64,000 nt of DNA from Bacillota bacterium (lineage in GTDB: Bacteria; Bacillota; Clostridia; Christensenellales; CAG-138): the NCBI GenBank assembly GCA_023459335.1, contig JAEWUO010000018.1, positions 1-64,000 of the forward strand, written 5' to 3'. Of this stretch, positions 17,020 through 25,947 are shown in pieces. The notes below the pieces were generated by a model, which was not told the origin of the DNA, did no database searches, and saw only the letters and a program-made list of their open reading frames with translations. Within the stretch, counting starts at the first letter, position 1; each line of letters begins with the position of its first letter. A program made the translations under genes and the position numbers.

Positions 17020-18171
17020 TTACGCACACTTTTTCGCGTTTTTTGCCTCGTACATTTTTCGGTCCGCTCGGCTGACGAGCGATTCGTAATTGAAATCGGT
17101 TTGCGCGTCCCACGCGGCATACCCGATGCTCAGGTTGATTGCGCGCATATCCCGATGCGACGCGTTCCAATTCGTTATGTTTTCATCGATCCGCGCGATG
17201 ATTTCCTGCACATCGATCCCACGGTCCGCCGGCAGAACAATACAGAATTCGTCTCCACCGTACCGCGCGAGAAACGCGTCCGTATTCTTGCAGCTCGATT
17301 TAAGAATCTCCGAAACGGCGATCAAGATGCTGTCGCCGTAGAAATGCCCGTAGGTATCGTTGGTTTGCTTAAATCCGTCGACGTCCATCATAATCAGCGT
17401 CAGAGCGCCGCTTTTCAGCAGCTCCCGGTCGCGCGTTTCACGCAGCAGATACTTGGTCAGCTCGCGGCGGTTGTTCAGGCCCGAAAGCGGGTCCGTAGAG
17501 ATCTGGCGGTTCTGCGCGTCGATATACACAAGAAGGATCGAGACCGAAGCGAGGATCCAGTTCAGGCTGATTCCGTAGTAGAACATCTGGATAAATCCGC
17601 CGGCGGAAGGCAGCACCGCAAAAAAAGCCATCGTGTAACAGCGCCGCTTGTCGTCAATCCAAGCAGATCTCTTCGCTTTGATCAGAGAACGAATGCTCGC
17701 GTAGATCAGGTACGCATATGAAAGAAACGAATAGATATATACGCCGAACGCGCGATGATAAACGTTTTCCGAGTCGATCGTAAAGACGAAGCTGTAGCGG
17801 ATATTCAGCGCCAGCGCCAGAATGAACAGCACGAGCGGGACGGTCAAGAGATTGACGCGGCGCCGCGCCGCTTTCAAATCGGTGCTCAGCGAGACTTCCA
17901 CATACAGCGCCCAGAGATACGGCAATATCACATGCAAGGAAAAATACACCGTTTCGAGCGCGTAGTTCAGTTCGCGTGCAAGAATAAACCGCGTCCCGTC
18001 GACCAGCCAGCATCCGGCGTCGACGGCAAGCATCGTGATCATGGAGTAGATCAGGTTATTGAAGCGCCGCTGCGCGGCGGAGGAACCGATCGTCTGCCGC
18101 TGCGTGACCAGAATAACCGTCAGCAGGATGATCCCGACCGCGCTGATTTCGACATACAGCGCATTCTGCAT
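17020..18171 (-). CDS. Membrane-bound GGDEF diguanylate cyclase (tandem paralogue)
   Basis: Protein of 383 residues with the same architecture as its downstream neighbour: about six N-terminal membrane helices, then a GGDEF domain with intact YGGDEF loop and LSGLNNRRELTKYLL. The membrane domain includes shared landmarks such as LAVDAGCWLVDG and ENVYHRAFGVY. I start at the ATG at 18171, which aligns with the paralogue start; the frame extends upstream without a supported start. The gap to the second paralogue is 44 bases, so both may be co-transcribed after a recent duplication. Confidence 0.88.
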   Translation of the reverse strand: MQNALYVEISAVGIILLTVILVTQRQTIGSSAAQRRFNNLIYSMITMLAVDAGCWLVDGTRFILARELNYALETVYFSLHVILPYLWALYVEVSLSTDLKAARRRVNLLTVPLVLFILALALNIRYSFVFTIDSENVYHRAFGVYIYSFLSYAYLIYASIRSLIKAKRSAWIDDKRRCYTMAFFAVLPSAGGFIQMFYYGISLNWILASVSILLVYIDAQNRQISTDPLSGLNNRRELTKYLLRETRDRELLKSGALTLIMMDVDGFKQTNDTYGHFYGDSILIAVSEILKSSCKNTDAFLARYGGDEFCIVLPADRGIDVQEIIARIDENITNWNASHRDMRAINLSIGYAAWDAQTDFNYESLVSRADRKMYEAKNAKKCA

Positions 18172-18357
18172 TCGAACCCCCCAATCCAGTTCCGCCGTGC
18201 GATCCCCTGTCGCGCAGCGGAAGCGGTCAGCCTGCCCGCGCAGGAGCACTTTTCATCATAAACCGTTGATCGCCGTTTGCGGAACCTGATACGTACTTTA
18301 CACCGCAAACGGTCACTTTTTTTTAGTATATCATATTGAATGTCCAATTTCATACAA

Positions 18358-18386
18358 TCTAATGTTTCCTTTCAGTAAACATTAGA
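18358..18386. repeat. 10-bp inverted repeat upstream of the GGDEF pair
   Basis: TCTAATGTTT (18358-18367) and AAACATTAGA (18377-18386) are perfect inverted arms separated by 9 bases. There is no T-tract, and centre-to-centre spacing is about two helical turns, so an operator is more likely than a terminator. It lies 187 bases upstream of the first GGDEF gene and 28 bases after the alcohol dehydrogenase stop. Confidence 0.5.
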
Positions 18387-18413
18387 CTGCATTCTTCCTA
18401 TGAAGTATCCCTT

Positions 18414-19583
18414 TTACCGGTACGAAGCCTGATATATCTTCAGGCAGTCCTCTCGGGACAGCGCGCAGGGGTCGAACTGAAACAGGCCGCCCATCGTGTC
18501 GAAGGCGTTTTCCACGTACTGCGCCAGATCCTCATATAAAATTCCGTAGTCGCTCATCTTCAGCTTGTCCACGCCGCAGGCAGCCTGAAGCTCGACCAGC
18601 GCGTCCACAAAGTCCATGGGACGGTTCGCGTCCGCCTTGCCCATCTGCCGCGCCATGTCGATCAGGCGTTCGTTGCAGCAGCTCTTTTTCACGAAGGTTT
18701 CGTAGTACGCGCGGCTGATCATGATCAGCGCCGCGCCGTGCGCGAGGTTTGGCTTCATTGCGCCCATCGCGTGCGCCAGCGAGTGTTCCGAGATGCAGCC
18801 GCTGGTGGATTCCACCATGCCCGAGAGCGTATTTGCCAGCGCAATGTCCGTGCGCGCAGCAAGGTTTGTTCCGTCGTGAACCGCCGTAGCCAGCGATTGA
18901 CCCACAAGTCCGATGGCGCGCAGCGCGAACGCGTCGCTGACGGGATACGCGATGTTGTTGAGGTACCCTTCCGTGCTGTGGAAGAGCGCATCGAAGCCCT
19001 GGTACGCCGTCAGCGCGGGCGGAACCGTGAGCATGAGTTCCGGATCGATCACCGAAAGCACGGGAAACGTCTTATCGTAGCCGAATCCGATCTTTTCGTT
19101 CGTCTCTTCTTTCGACACCACGGTCCAGGGATCGGCTTCGGTGCCCGTCCCCGCCGTGGTCGTGATCGCCACGATGGGCAGCGGGTCGTTCGGCACGGGC
19201 TTGCCCTTGCCGCTCCCGCCAGAGATGTAATCCCAGTAGTCGCCGTGGTTCGTCGCCATGACCGCGATGGCTTTCGCCGCGTCGATGCTGCTGCCGCCGC
19301 CGAAGCCGACGACGAAATCGCACCCGTTCGCCTTCGCGATGCGCGCGCCTTCCATCACCTGCGTCTTTTCGGGGTTGGGCGTGACCTTGTCGTAAATCAG
19401 CGCGCTCGCACCCGCCTGGGAAAGTTCGTTTTCCAGCGCCGCGAGGTAACCGTTTTGCCGGAGGCTCCTGCCGCCGGTCATGACGATCAGCGCCTTCGTC
19501 CCGGGGAGTTTGTGCTTGTGCAGTTCCTTAAGTTTGCCCGCACCAAAGAGCAGGCGCGTAGGGAGATAATAATCGAATCGCAT
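18414..19583 (-). CDS. Iron-containing (group III) alcohol dehydrogenase
   Basis: Protein of 389 residues that would interconvert alcohols and aldehydes or ketones with NAD(P)H. The nucleotide-binding GGGSSIDAAKAIA (residues 95-107) and TTTAGTGTEA are present. Likely metal ligands are D198, H202, H267 and H282 in GFDALFHSTEGYL and the SEHSLAHAMG...AHG region. It resembles butanol or lactaldehyde dehydrogenases, but the substrate is not defined. AAAGG upstream of the ATG at 19583 is a moderate ribosome site. No partner gene is adjacent. Confidence 0.9.
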   Translation of the reverse strand: MRFDYYLPTRLLFGAGKLKELHKHKLPGTKALIVMTGGRSLRQNGYLAALENELSQAGASALIYDKVTPNPEKTQVMEGARIAKANGCDFVVGFGGGSSIDAAKAIAVMATNHGDYWDYISGGSGKGKPVPNDPLPIVAITTTAGTGTEADPWTVVSKEETNEKIGFGYDKTFPVLSVIDPELMLTVPPALTAYQGFDALFHSTEGYLNNIAYPVSDAFALRAIGLVGQSLATAVHDGTNLAARTDIALANTLSGMVESTSGCISEHSLAHAMGAMKPNLAHGAALIMISRAYYETFVKKSCCNERLIDMARQMGKADANRPMDFVDALVELQAACGVDKLKMSDYGILYEDLAQYVENAFDTMGGLFQFDPCALSREDCLKIYQASYR

Positions 19584-19856
19584 GATATAAGTTTACCTTT
19601 CGTGTGGTGTCGTATTTCAGCTTCCGCAAGTAGAATTTCGCGTTAACCTATTTTATCCAAATTCGAGCGAGGGCGTCCATGACCAAGTCACACACCCCAA
19701 ATCCACCCGAACAGCGCATACCGCGTCAGCCACCACGACAGTCGCGCTCGGCCCCTCCGTGCAGGCGGCCGGCGGAATAACGAGCAAACCAGAGCAAATT
19801 GATTGCCAGCATCATTCTATGCCCCAGCCATCCATGCGTCAACCGTTTTGCCGCGC
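19584..19856. other. Intergenic region, nothing recognised
   Basis: Spacer between the alcohol dehydrogenase start and the terminator of the ferredoxin-type gene. I find no complete sigma-A promoter, structured RNA or coding frame with a ribosome site. Confidence 0.5.
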
Positions 19857-19888
19857 AAAAAACCGGACGCTTTCGCGCCCGGTTTTTT
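19857..19888 (-). terminator. Bidirectional-looking terminator of the padR operon
   Basis: AAAAAACCGG-(loop with ACGC/GCGC)-CCGGTTTTTT; on the minus strand it ends with a clean T-run just after the stop of the 4Fe-4S protein. Confidence 0.8.
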
Positions 19889-19901
19889 AGTTGCTCACGT
19901 G

Positions 19902-20624
19902 TTATTTCGGTTTCCGGTAGGACAGCACGTTTTTCGGGCAAACATCCACGCACTCCCCGCAGAGGATGCAGTCGCAGCTCTTCACGCTGCCCGTTTTCAC
20001 CGCGGCATTGACGTCGATGCTCATCGGACATTTGCCGTTGCACTTCCTGCAGTCGATGCAGGCCTCCGTTTTCGCCCTGATGCGCATCTGCGGCAGGTGC
20101 AGCAGTCTTCCTATCGCCATGCCCGCGTTGAGGAACGGGCTCATCCAGCATACGCCGTGGCACGCGCCTCTGCGCCCCAGCGCGAGGTCGAGAACGAAGA
20201 ACAGCCCCAATACAAAATAGTAAATGATGTACTTGACCGGCTCGTCCACGGAGATATAGTGTTCCGTCATGCGCAGCGGGTCGATTCCCCGGATTCCGCC
20301 CGCGAGGATGAAGCCCGTGACCAGCACCCCGAACCACAGCGCGAAGAAGCAATATCTCACCACGCGCAGAGCATTTGCGTTCGCGGGTTTGGGGTTCACC
20401 GTCTGCGCGACCTCCGCCAGCCCGCCCGCCGGGCAAAGCCAGCCGCACCACGCGCGCCCCAGAAACAGGCCGGAAAGGAACAAACCGAGAAACATCAGCG
20501 CGCTGCCGGAGAGCACGCCAGCAAACGCCCCGTCGATGGAGACGTAGGGCGAGAGAAAGTTCATTGTGACCGGGAAAAGAAACAAGGAGGTATATAATAG
20601 AATCCTGCGTATTTTTTGCCTCAT
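19902..20624 (-). CDS. 4Fe-4S membrane protein, NapH/NosR-like
   Basis: Protein of 240 residues with an N-terminal hydrophobic half of about four to five membrane helices, including GRAWCGWLCPAGGLAE (family CxxxCP motif), and a C-terminal cytosolic part with two ferredoxin clusters: CIDCRKCNGKCP and CDCILCGECVDVCP. Such proteins pass electrons at the membrane. The start overlaps the padR stop by 4 bases (ATGA), so the regulator and this gene form a two-gene operon. The electron donor and acceptor are not in the window; the PadR control suggests it is induced by a small molecule or stress. Confidence 0.88.
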   Translation of the reverse strand: MRQKIRRILLYTSLFLFPVTMNFLSPYVSIDGAFAGVLSGSALMFLGLFLSGLFLGRAWCGWLCPAGGLAEVAQTVNPKPANANALRVVRYCFFALWFGVLVTGFILAGGIRGIDPLRMTEHYISVDEPVKYIIYYFVLGLFFVLDLALGRRGACHGVCWMSPFLNAGMAIGRLLHLPQMRIRAKTEACIDCRKCNGKCPMSIDVNAAVKTGSVKSCDCILCGECVDVCPKNVLSYRKPK

Positions 20625-21232
20625 GTGGTTTGCTCCTTTTCGGCTACGCCCGCATCGGACGCTTCGGTTTTGGTTGCGCTGCCCGCAAGAGCGCGCTGTT
20701 TTTGTTCAAAATACGCCTGCGTTTCGCGGCACCAGTCGAGATACGCGCGGTTCGCTTTCTGCCCGAAGTCGATTACGCGCAGAATCTCCCTGTGATTCTC
20801 GTCCTCATCCTGGATCCCCTCCAGCTCCGCCTGAAAGAGGCCGAGAATGTGCAGCTGACGCGCGTGGTTCTCTTCAAACGCCCGCAGGTGCGCCAGCATC
20901 GCCTCCGGCGCGGCGTAATTAGAAAAATATGTCTTGAGCAGGATCTCCAACCGGAGCGATTCCTTCTCGACCGGCTGGGCGAGCCAGTTGACCAGCGCGG
21001 CTTTTCCGGCGGGTGTGATCGCATACGCCTTTGCCGCGCGCGCGCTCGCGCCCTCCCGCGCGGATTCTTCCACCAGCCCCGCCGACACCAGCGCCTTGAG
21101 CGCGGGAAAGATCTGGCCGAAGCTCTCGCTCCAGAAAAACTTGAAACGGATATCGACGATCTTTTTGATCTGATAGCCGTTCAACGGCCGCTCCGCGAGC
21201 AGACCGAGGATGACATAGTCCGTTTGCCGCAC
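20621..21232 (-). CDS. PadR-family transcriptional regulator
   Basis: Winged-helix regulator of 203 residues with an N-terminal PadR domain (VILGLLAERPLNGYQIKKIV, residues 7-26 in outline, and a FPALKALVSAGLVEE wing) and the C-terminal helical Vir-like domain (about 85-190) used for dimerisation. The start is a GTG at 21232 with AAGAAGGTG upstream. Its promoter is flanked by AGATATA-type palindromes, pointing to autoregulation. It is coupled by overlap to the 4Fe-4S membrane protein, the likely regulated cargo. Confidence 0.92.
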   Translation of the reverse strand: MRQTDYVILGLLAERPLNGYQIKKIVDIRFKFFWSESFGQIFPALKALVSAGLVEESAREGASARAAKAYAITPAGKAALVNWLAQPVEKESLRLEILLKTYFSNYAAPEAMLAHLRAFEENHARQLHILGLFQAELEGIQDEDENHREILRVIDFGQKANRAYLDWCRETQAYFEQKQRALAGSATKTEASDAGVAEKEQTT

Positions 21233-21246
21233 GATCGCACCTTCTT

Positions 21247-21306
21247 TATATCTGTTAGATATATTATATCCGAAAAATTCCGATTGTCAAACTGATAGAT
21301 ATATCT
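21247..21306 (-). promoter_or_regulatory. padR promoter flanked by two palindromic operators
   Basis: On the minus strand TTGACA (21285-21290) and TATAAT (21263-21268) are 16 bases apart. A 7-bp inverted repeat TATATCT-gtt-AGATATA (21247-21263) overlaps the -10 end and start site, and AGATATATCT (21297-21306) lies just upstream of -35. Both share the half site AGATAT, as expected for a dimeric PadR autorepressor. Confidence 0.72.
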
Positions 21307-21330
21307 TTTTGATATGTCTGTTCTGCAACG

Positions 21331-21352
21331 AAAAAAGCCGCCCGAAGGCGGC
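21331..21352 (-). terminator. Terminator of the flavoprotein disulfide reductase gene
   Basis: Minus-strand stem GCCGCC-ttcg-GGCGGC followed by TTTTTT, 16 bases after the stop. Confidence 0.9.
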
Positions 21353-21367
21353 AAATTTCCCGTTAGA

Positions 21368-22690
21368 CTATTTCGCGGCGTTGCACGCGACGGCAACGGC
21401 GTCCCATACGCCCGCAAACGGCGGCGCGTATCCGAAATCCGCATACCCCAGTTCGTCGGTCGTCATGCCGCGGTCGATGGCGACGGCGATGGGGTCGATC
21501 CGCATCGCGGTCTCCCGCTCCCCCATAAGCTGCGCGCCGAGCAAAACGCGGTTGTCCGCGCGGTAGCATAGCTTGATGACGATTTCGCAGGCGTTCGGGT
21601 AATAATGCGGATGCGAGTTCGCGCGGACGGTGACGCTCTTTGCGTCGATTCCCGCCGATTTTGCCTCCGCCTCCGTGACGCCGGTTTTCGCGAACTCCAG
21701 CCCCACGCAGCGCAGCATAACGCTGCCAAGCGCGCGCGTGTAGGAGACGGGTTTGCCGCAGACGCTGTCCCCCGCGAGCCGCCCCTGCTTGTTGGCGTAG
21801 GTGCCGAGCGGCAGGTAAACCGGCTTTTGCAACAGCATATGCCAAACACTCGCGCAGTCCCCGGCGGCGAATACGTCGGGCTCGCTCGTTCTCATCGCGC
21901 CGTCGGTGACGATCGCGCCGTTCAGCAGCTTGTTCAGCCCCTCCGCAAACGCGGTGCTCGGAACGATGCCGACGGAAACGATGGCGACGTCCGCGTCATA
22001 TGCGCTGCGCTCCGTCGAAACGCGCTGTACGCACTGCCCGCCGGAAAACGCGGTCACGCGTTCGCCCAGGTGCACGGAAACGCCGTGTTTTTCCAGTTCC
22101 TCCTTTGCCGCGAGCGCAAACTCCTCGTCGAATCCCGGCAAAAGCTGACCCGCCGCCTCGACGATGCGCAGGCTCTTCACCTTCTGCAGCAGACAGGCTT
22201 CCGCGAGTTCCAGCCCGATCGCCCCGCCGCCGATGATGACGACGTTCGCGTGCTGGCGTTCGATCGCGGCGCGGATCGCTTCGGCGTCCTGCGGCGTCTT
22301 GAGAAAGAAGATGTTTTTCTTCTCAGCGCCGGGGACGTCGAGCCGCCGCGGAGCGGCTCCGCTCGCGATGATCAGCTTATCATATGATTCCAGAAACGCG
22401 TCTCCTTTGGAATCGCACCCCGTCACGAACTTTTGCGCAAAGTCAACGCGCTCCGCCGTATGCCCCATCCGCATGACGATGCCGCTTTTTTCAAAATCGG
22501 ACACGCGGCGGATGCGCACGAGGTCAAGGTCGTCGTTCAGCCCCGCGACGTAAAACGGCAGTCCGCACGCGCCGTAGGACACCTCGTTCGTCTGCTCCAG
22601 CACGACGACTTCGCACTCCGGCTGCCTGCGCTTGACACGCGAGGCCGCGCTCATGCCCGCGGCGTTTGCGCCGATGACCAGGAATTTCAT
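21368..22690 (-). CDS. FAD-dependent disulfide reductase, CoA-disulfide reductase/NADH oxidase-like
   Basis: Protein of 440 residues with an N-terminal FAD site (VIGANAAGMSAA, residues 5-16), the redox-active single cysteine C42 in SYGACGLPFYVAG, a second dinucleotide fold (VVIIGGGAIGLELAE), the AAGDCA FAD motif, and the C-terminal dimerisation domain. This is the CoA-disulfide reductase, NADH oxidase and Npx class, which keeps low-molecular-weight thiols reduced or removes oxygen or peroxide. The ATG at 22690 has GGAGGAAG upstream; an upstream in-frame extension is unsupported. It follows hcp on the same strand but hcp has its own terminator. Confidence 0.9.
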   Translation of the reverse strand: MKFLVIGANAAGMSAASRVKRRQPECEVVVLEQTNEVSYGACGLPFYVAGLNDDLDLVRIRRVSDFEKSGIVMRMGHTAERVDFAQKFVTGCDSKGDAFLESYDKLIIASGAAPRRLDVPGAEKKNIFFLKTPQDAEAIRAAIERQHANVVIIGGGAIGLELAEACLLQKVKSLRIVEAAGQLLPGFDEEFALAAKEELEKHGVSVHLGERVTAFSGGQCVQRVSTERSAYDADVAIVSVGIVPSTAFAEGLNKLLNGAIVTDGAMRTSEPDVFAAGDCASVWHMLLQKPVYLPLGTYANKQGRLAGDSVCGKPVSYTRALGSVMLRCVGLEFAKTGVTEAEAKSAGIDAKSVTVRANSHPHYYPNACEIVIKLCYRADNRVLLGAQLMGERETAMRIDPIAVAIDRGMTTDELGYADFGYAPPFAGVWDAVAVACNAAK

Positions 22691-22744
22691 GGTTCTTCCT
22701 CCTTGCTTTTCCATTGCTCTCATCGTACCACGTTCCGCGCTAAT

Positions 22745-22774
22745 AAAAAACGGCTCCGAGCAAAGTCGAAGCCG
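22745..22774 (-). terminator. Terminator of hcp
   Basis: Minus-strand hairpin with arms CGGCTtCG and CGgAGCCG followed by TTTTTATT, 16 bases beyond the hcp stop. Confidence 0.8.
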
Positions 22775-22789
22775 AATTTGCGCCTTTGT

Positions 22790-24412
22790 TCAGTTCATAA
22801 ACAACGCGATGTCGTCTTCCGCCGTGCCGATCCCCGCAATCCCGAAGGTATCGACCAGCACTTTCGCGACATTCGGAGAGAGGAATCCGGGCAGCGTCGG
22901 CCCGAGATGGATGTTTTTCACACCCAATGAAAGCAGCGCGAGAAGAACGATCACCGCCTTTTGCTCATACCAGGCGATGTTGAATACCAGCGGCAGTTCG
23001 TTGACGCTGGTCAGGCGGAACGCTTCCGCAAGCTTCTGCGCGATGACCACGAGCGAATAGCTGTCGTTGCACTGCCCCGCGTCCAGCACGCGCGGAATGC
23101 CGCCGATATCGCCGAGATTCAATTTATTATAGCGGTACTTTGCGCAGCCTGCGGTCAGAATCACCGTGTCCTTGGGCAGTTTTTCCGCGAATTCGGTGTA
23201 ATAATCGCGGCTCTTCATGCGCCCGTCGCAGCCCGCCATGACGAAGAATTTTTTAATCGCGCCGCTCTTGACCGCGTCGATCACACGATCCGCAAGCGCG
23301 AGCACCTGCGCATGCGCAAACCCGTTGACGATTTCGCCGCGTTCGATTTCCTCCGGCGCAGGCAGATTCTTTGCCATGGCAGTCAGGGCGGAGAAATCCT
23401 TCTTTCCATTTTTATCCGGTTTGATGTGCGTGCAGCCGGGGAAACCCGCCGCGCCCGTGGTGAAGATCCGCGCGCGGATCTCTTCGCTCTTGGGAGGCAC
23501 GATGCAGTTCGTGGTAAAGAGGATCGGCCCGTGAAACGTCTCGAACTCCGTAAGCTGTTTCCACCAGGAATTTCCATAGTTGCCGACGAAGTTATCGTAT
23601 TTTTTAAACGCCGGATACGCGTGCGCCGGCAGCATCTCCCCGTGGGTATAGACGTCCACGCCCGTTCCGCGCGTTTGCTCCAGCAGCTGCTCCAGGTCCG
23701 TGAGGTCGTGTCCGGAAATCAGGATGGCCGGATGATTTCTTACGCCGATGTTCACCTTCGTAATCTCCGGATTGCCGTAACGCGCCGTGTTCGCCGCGTC
23801 CAGCAGCGCTATGGTTTTCACGCCGTATTCGCCCGTCTTGAGCACGAGTGCGGTGAGCGCGTCCGCCGAGAGCGTGTCATCCAGCGTGGCGGCGAGCGCT
23901 TCGTAGATAAACGCGGAGATCCCGTCGTCCTTGCTGCCGAGATTGCGTGCGTGCTCGGCATACGCCGCGAGGCCTTTGAGTCCATAAATCACCAGCTCCC
24001 GCAGGGAACGCACGTCCTCGTTTTCGGTTGAGAGCACGCCGACTTCGGAAGCTTTTTCCAGCATCTGCGACGTGCCGGAGGGGGTAAACGTCGCCGCGTC
24101 GTGATAGTTCCCCCTGCAGGGGCGCAGGCTGTCCCGCAGCGCGAGCATCCTGATGATCTGCCGCTCGATCGCGTCCGCGTCGAAATTCGCGTTCGTGATG
24201 GTCATAAATAAGCTTGTGAGCACCTCGCCGTTGATTGCGTCGAGTTCCCTTGCGTCCAGATGATCCCTTACGACGATATCCGAAATCCCTTTCAGCACGT
24301 ACAGCAGAAGATCCATGCGCTTGGCGACGTCCTCCGTTTTTCCGCAGACGCCGCGCACCGTGCACCCTTTGTTGCCCGCCGTTTCCTGACACTGATAGCA
24401 AAACATACCCAT
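22790..24412 (-). CDS. hcp: Hybrid cluster protein (hydroxylamine reductase) Hcp
   Basis: Protein of 540 residues, typical class size. N-terminal cysteines C5, C8, C17 and C23 (FCYQCQETAGNKGC...GVCGK) bind the [4Fe-4S] cluster; downstream HDLTDLEQLLEQT, NCIVPP, GAAGFPGC and AGCAKYRYN carry ligands of the hybrid Fe-S-O cluster. Known members reduce hydroxylamine in vitro and act as nitric oxide reductases under anaerobic nitrosative stress. CAGGAGGAACG lies before the ATG. No dedicated reductase (Hcr) is adjacent; the flavoprotein disulfide reductase downstream is a possible but unproven partner. Confidence 0.95.
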   Translation of the reverse strand: MGMFCYQCQETAGNKGCTVRGVCGKTEDVAKRMDLLLYVLKGISDIVVRDHLDARELDAINGEVLTSLFMTITNANFDADAIERQIIRMLALRDSLRPCRGNYHDAATFTPSGTSQMLEKASEVGVLSTENEDVRSLRELVIYGLKGLAAYAEHARNLGSKDDGISAFIYEALAATLDDTLSADALTALVLKTGEYGVKTIALLDAANTARYGNPEITKVNIGVRNHPAILISGHDLTDLEQLLEQTRGTGVDVYTHGEMLPAHAYPAFKKYDNFVGNYGNSWWKQLTEFETFHGPILFTTNCIVPPKSEEIRARIFTTGAAGFPGCTHIKPDKNGKKDFSALTAMAKNLPAPEEIERGEIVNGFAHAQVLALADRVIDAVKSGAIKKFFVMAGCDGRMKSRDYYTEFAEKLPKDTVILTAGCAKYRYNKLNLGDIGGIPRVLDAGQCNDSYSLVVIAQKLAEAFRLTSVNELPLVFNIAWYEQKAVIVLLALLSLGVKNIHLGPTLPGFLSPNVAKVLVDTFGIAGIGTAEDDIALFMN

Positions 24413-24677
24413 ACTCGTTCCTCCTGATCCCGCTGAAACGCGGGTTCTTTTCTGTTCAGTCCAAGTATACCGTTGTTTACCGCTTGATTCCGTTTGTTTT
24501 GCAACCGATTTGCCTGTTCCGATTTTTCTTTACTGATTTAATGACTTGTGTGCCGGATGTACGAAGCACAGTTCTTTTGTTAATCGTATACCGAACGGTC
24601 GAAAAGATCAAATAAAATGCGGCTTCCCTTCGGTCGGCCGCTGTTTTAAAGATACGCTTGAGCCCTTTTCGTTCCGG

Positions 24678-25460
24678 TTACGGTTTTGCCTGCGCCTCAA
24701 AGTCCCATTCCTCGAGATCGGAACGCACCTCTGTAAGAGGCGAGTAATCCGTAATCGGATTGCCGGACAAAAACAGTCTTGTCAATCCCGTCAGTCCCGC
24801 AAGCGGCGATACGTCCGCGATCTGATTCCCCTCCAGATCGAGATAGATCAGATGCGTCAGGCCCGAAAGCGGGGAAACATCGGTGATCCGATTGTTGCGC
24901 AAGGTCAGCGCCTGCAGGTTTGTCAGCCCCGCCAGCGGCGAAAGATCAAGCGGCTGCCCGCCGTTGAATACCGACAGGCTCATCAGATCCTTCATACCCG
25001 AGAGCGCGGAAAGATCGCCGATTACGACCCCGCCCATCTGGAGCGATTGTAATTTCGTCAGCCCCGCAAGCGGAGTAATGTCCACCGGAGCTGTCGCATC
25101 TTCCTCGTTTTGCACGGCGTAACCTAATCCAAGATAGGTCAGGTTGGTGAAATACCGCAGCGCATCGAGACGGTGGATATACGGCTGATTGGGATCGACA
25201 CCCTGCTGTGAAAGCTCCAGCTCCGTCACCAGCCGCGCATCCGCAACGGTGATCTCACCGGTCGGTTTGCCGATCGCCTCGCGTACATACCCTTCCAGCG
25301 CGGCGTCGTCAAATAGGATCGCACCCTCCGGTGACGATTCGGCTGCCGCGCTCGTTTCCTGCGGCGTTGCTTCCGGCTCCTCCGCCGACGTGGGCGCGGC
25401 GCAGCCGACCGCCCCGAGCAAAAGCACGGCCGCCGTCAGGCAACAGAATATTTTTCTCAT
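24678..25460 (-). CDS. Leucine-rich-repeat lipoprotein (internalin-like repeats)
   Basis: Exported protein of 260 residues. A signal peptide ends at the lipobox LGAVGC (lipid on C20), then a Glu/Ala/Ser/Thr-rich linker, then about six 20-22 residue repeats of the form LxxLxxLxLxxNxIxDxSPLxGLT between residues 110 and 245, for example LTHLIYLDLEGNQIADVSPLAG. Such repeats give a curved protein-binding surface outside the cell. GGAGG precedes the ATG. A weak hairpin lies downstream at about 24618-24646. Single gene, no linked pathway; role unknown. Confidence 0.88.
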   Translation of the reverse strand: MRKIFCCLTAAVLLLGAVGCAAPTSAEEPEATPQETSAAAESSPEGAILFDDAALEGYVREAIGKPTGEITVADARLVTELELSQQGVDPNQPYIHRLDALRYFTNLTYLGLGYAVQNEEDATAPVDITPLAGLTKLQSLQMGGVVIGDLSALSGMKDLMSLSVFNGGQPLDLSPLAGLTNLQALTLRNNRITDVSPLSGLTHLIYLDLEGNQIADVSPLAGLTGLTRLFLSGNPITDYSPLTEVRSDLEEWDFEAQAKP

Positions 25461-25713
25461 TTTTCAAGTCCTCCATCTTCCGCAAACCAGCGGAAGCGAT
25501 ATTGCATTGCAAACGATCGCATTATATCATGTGGGCAGGGATTCAACGCTGCCGTAGGGCAAACGTCACACCGAGTTTGATATTGAAACATTGCTAACCA
25601 ATTTGAAACCATCGTCCACTTTTCATCCCGGTTGTTTTTCGTGGTGTTTTCGGCGGTTTCCAGCGCTGTCACGGCCTTGCGCTTGACATACAGAAGAACC
25701 GGAGGTTTTCAGC

Positions 25714-25893
25714 ATGTCGCAGGACTATGGTTATTTCGGCAAGGGTATTTCGGGATATATCCACTATAACCTTGCATTCAAGCGAAATTTCCCCGGCGAT
25801 AAAAAGCCGCCCGGCAACCTGAAAAGCGGATGCCTGACGGCGCTCATACTTCTTTTTTCCGGTTCGGTTCTGCTTCTGTTGATCCTGCTGTAA
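25714..25893 (+). CDS. Small conserved-looking membrane protein, 59 residues
   Basis: A short gene with a strong ribosome site (CCGGAGG, 7 bases before the ATG at 25714). The product begins MSQDYGYFGKGISGYIHYN, followed by a basic stretch with FKRNFPGDKKPPG, and ends in one membrane helix (LTALILLFSGSVLLLLILL) right at the C-terminus. The YGYFGKG...GYxHY opening resembles a small uncharacterised protein I recall from Clostridia. It lies 54 bases upstream of the DUF3842 gene in the same direction and may share its transcript. Function unknown. Confidence 0.75.
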   Translation: MSQDYGYFGKGISGYIHYNLAFKRNFPGDKKPPGNLKSGCLTALILLFSGSVLLLLILL

Positions 25894-25947
25894 ACGCGGC
25901 GCCGACATTCGCCAAGATACCCGATCCATCTCGAAAGGAACTTCGTC

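Noticed and set aside
24413..24677. FNR or HcpR site upstream of hcp
   Set aside because: No convincing TTGAT-N4-ATCAA or related palindrome, and only an isolated TATACT element without a proper -35.
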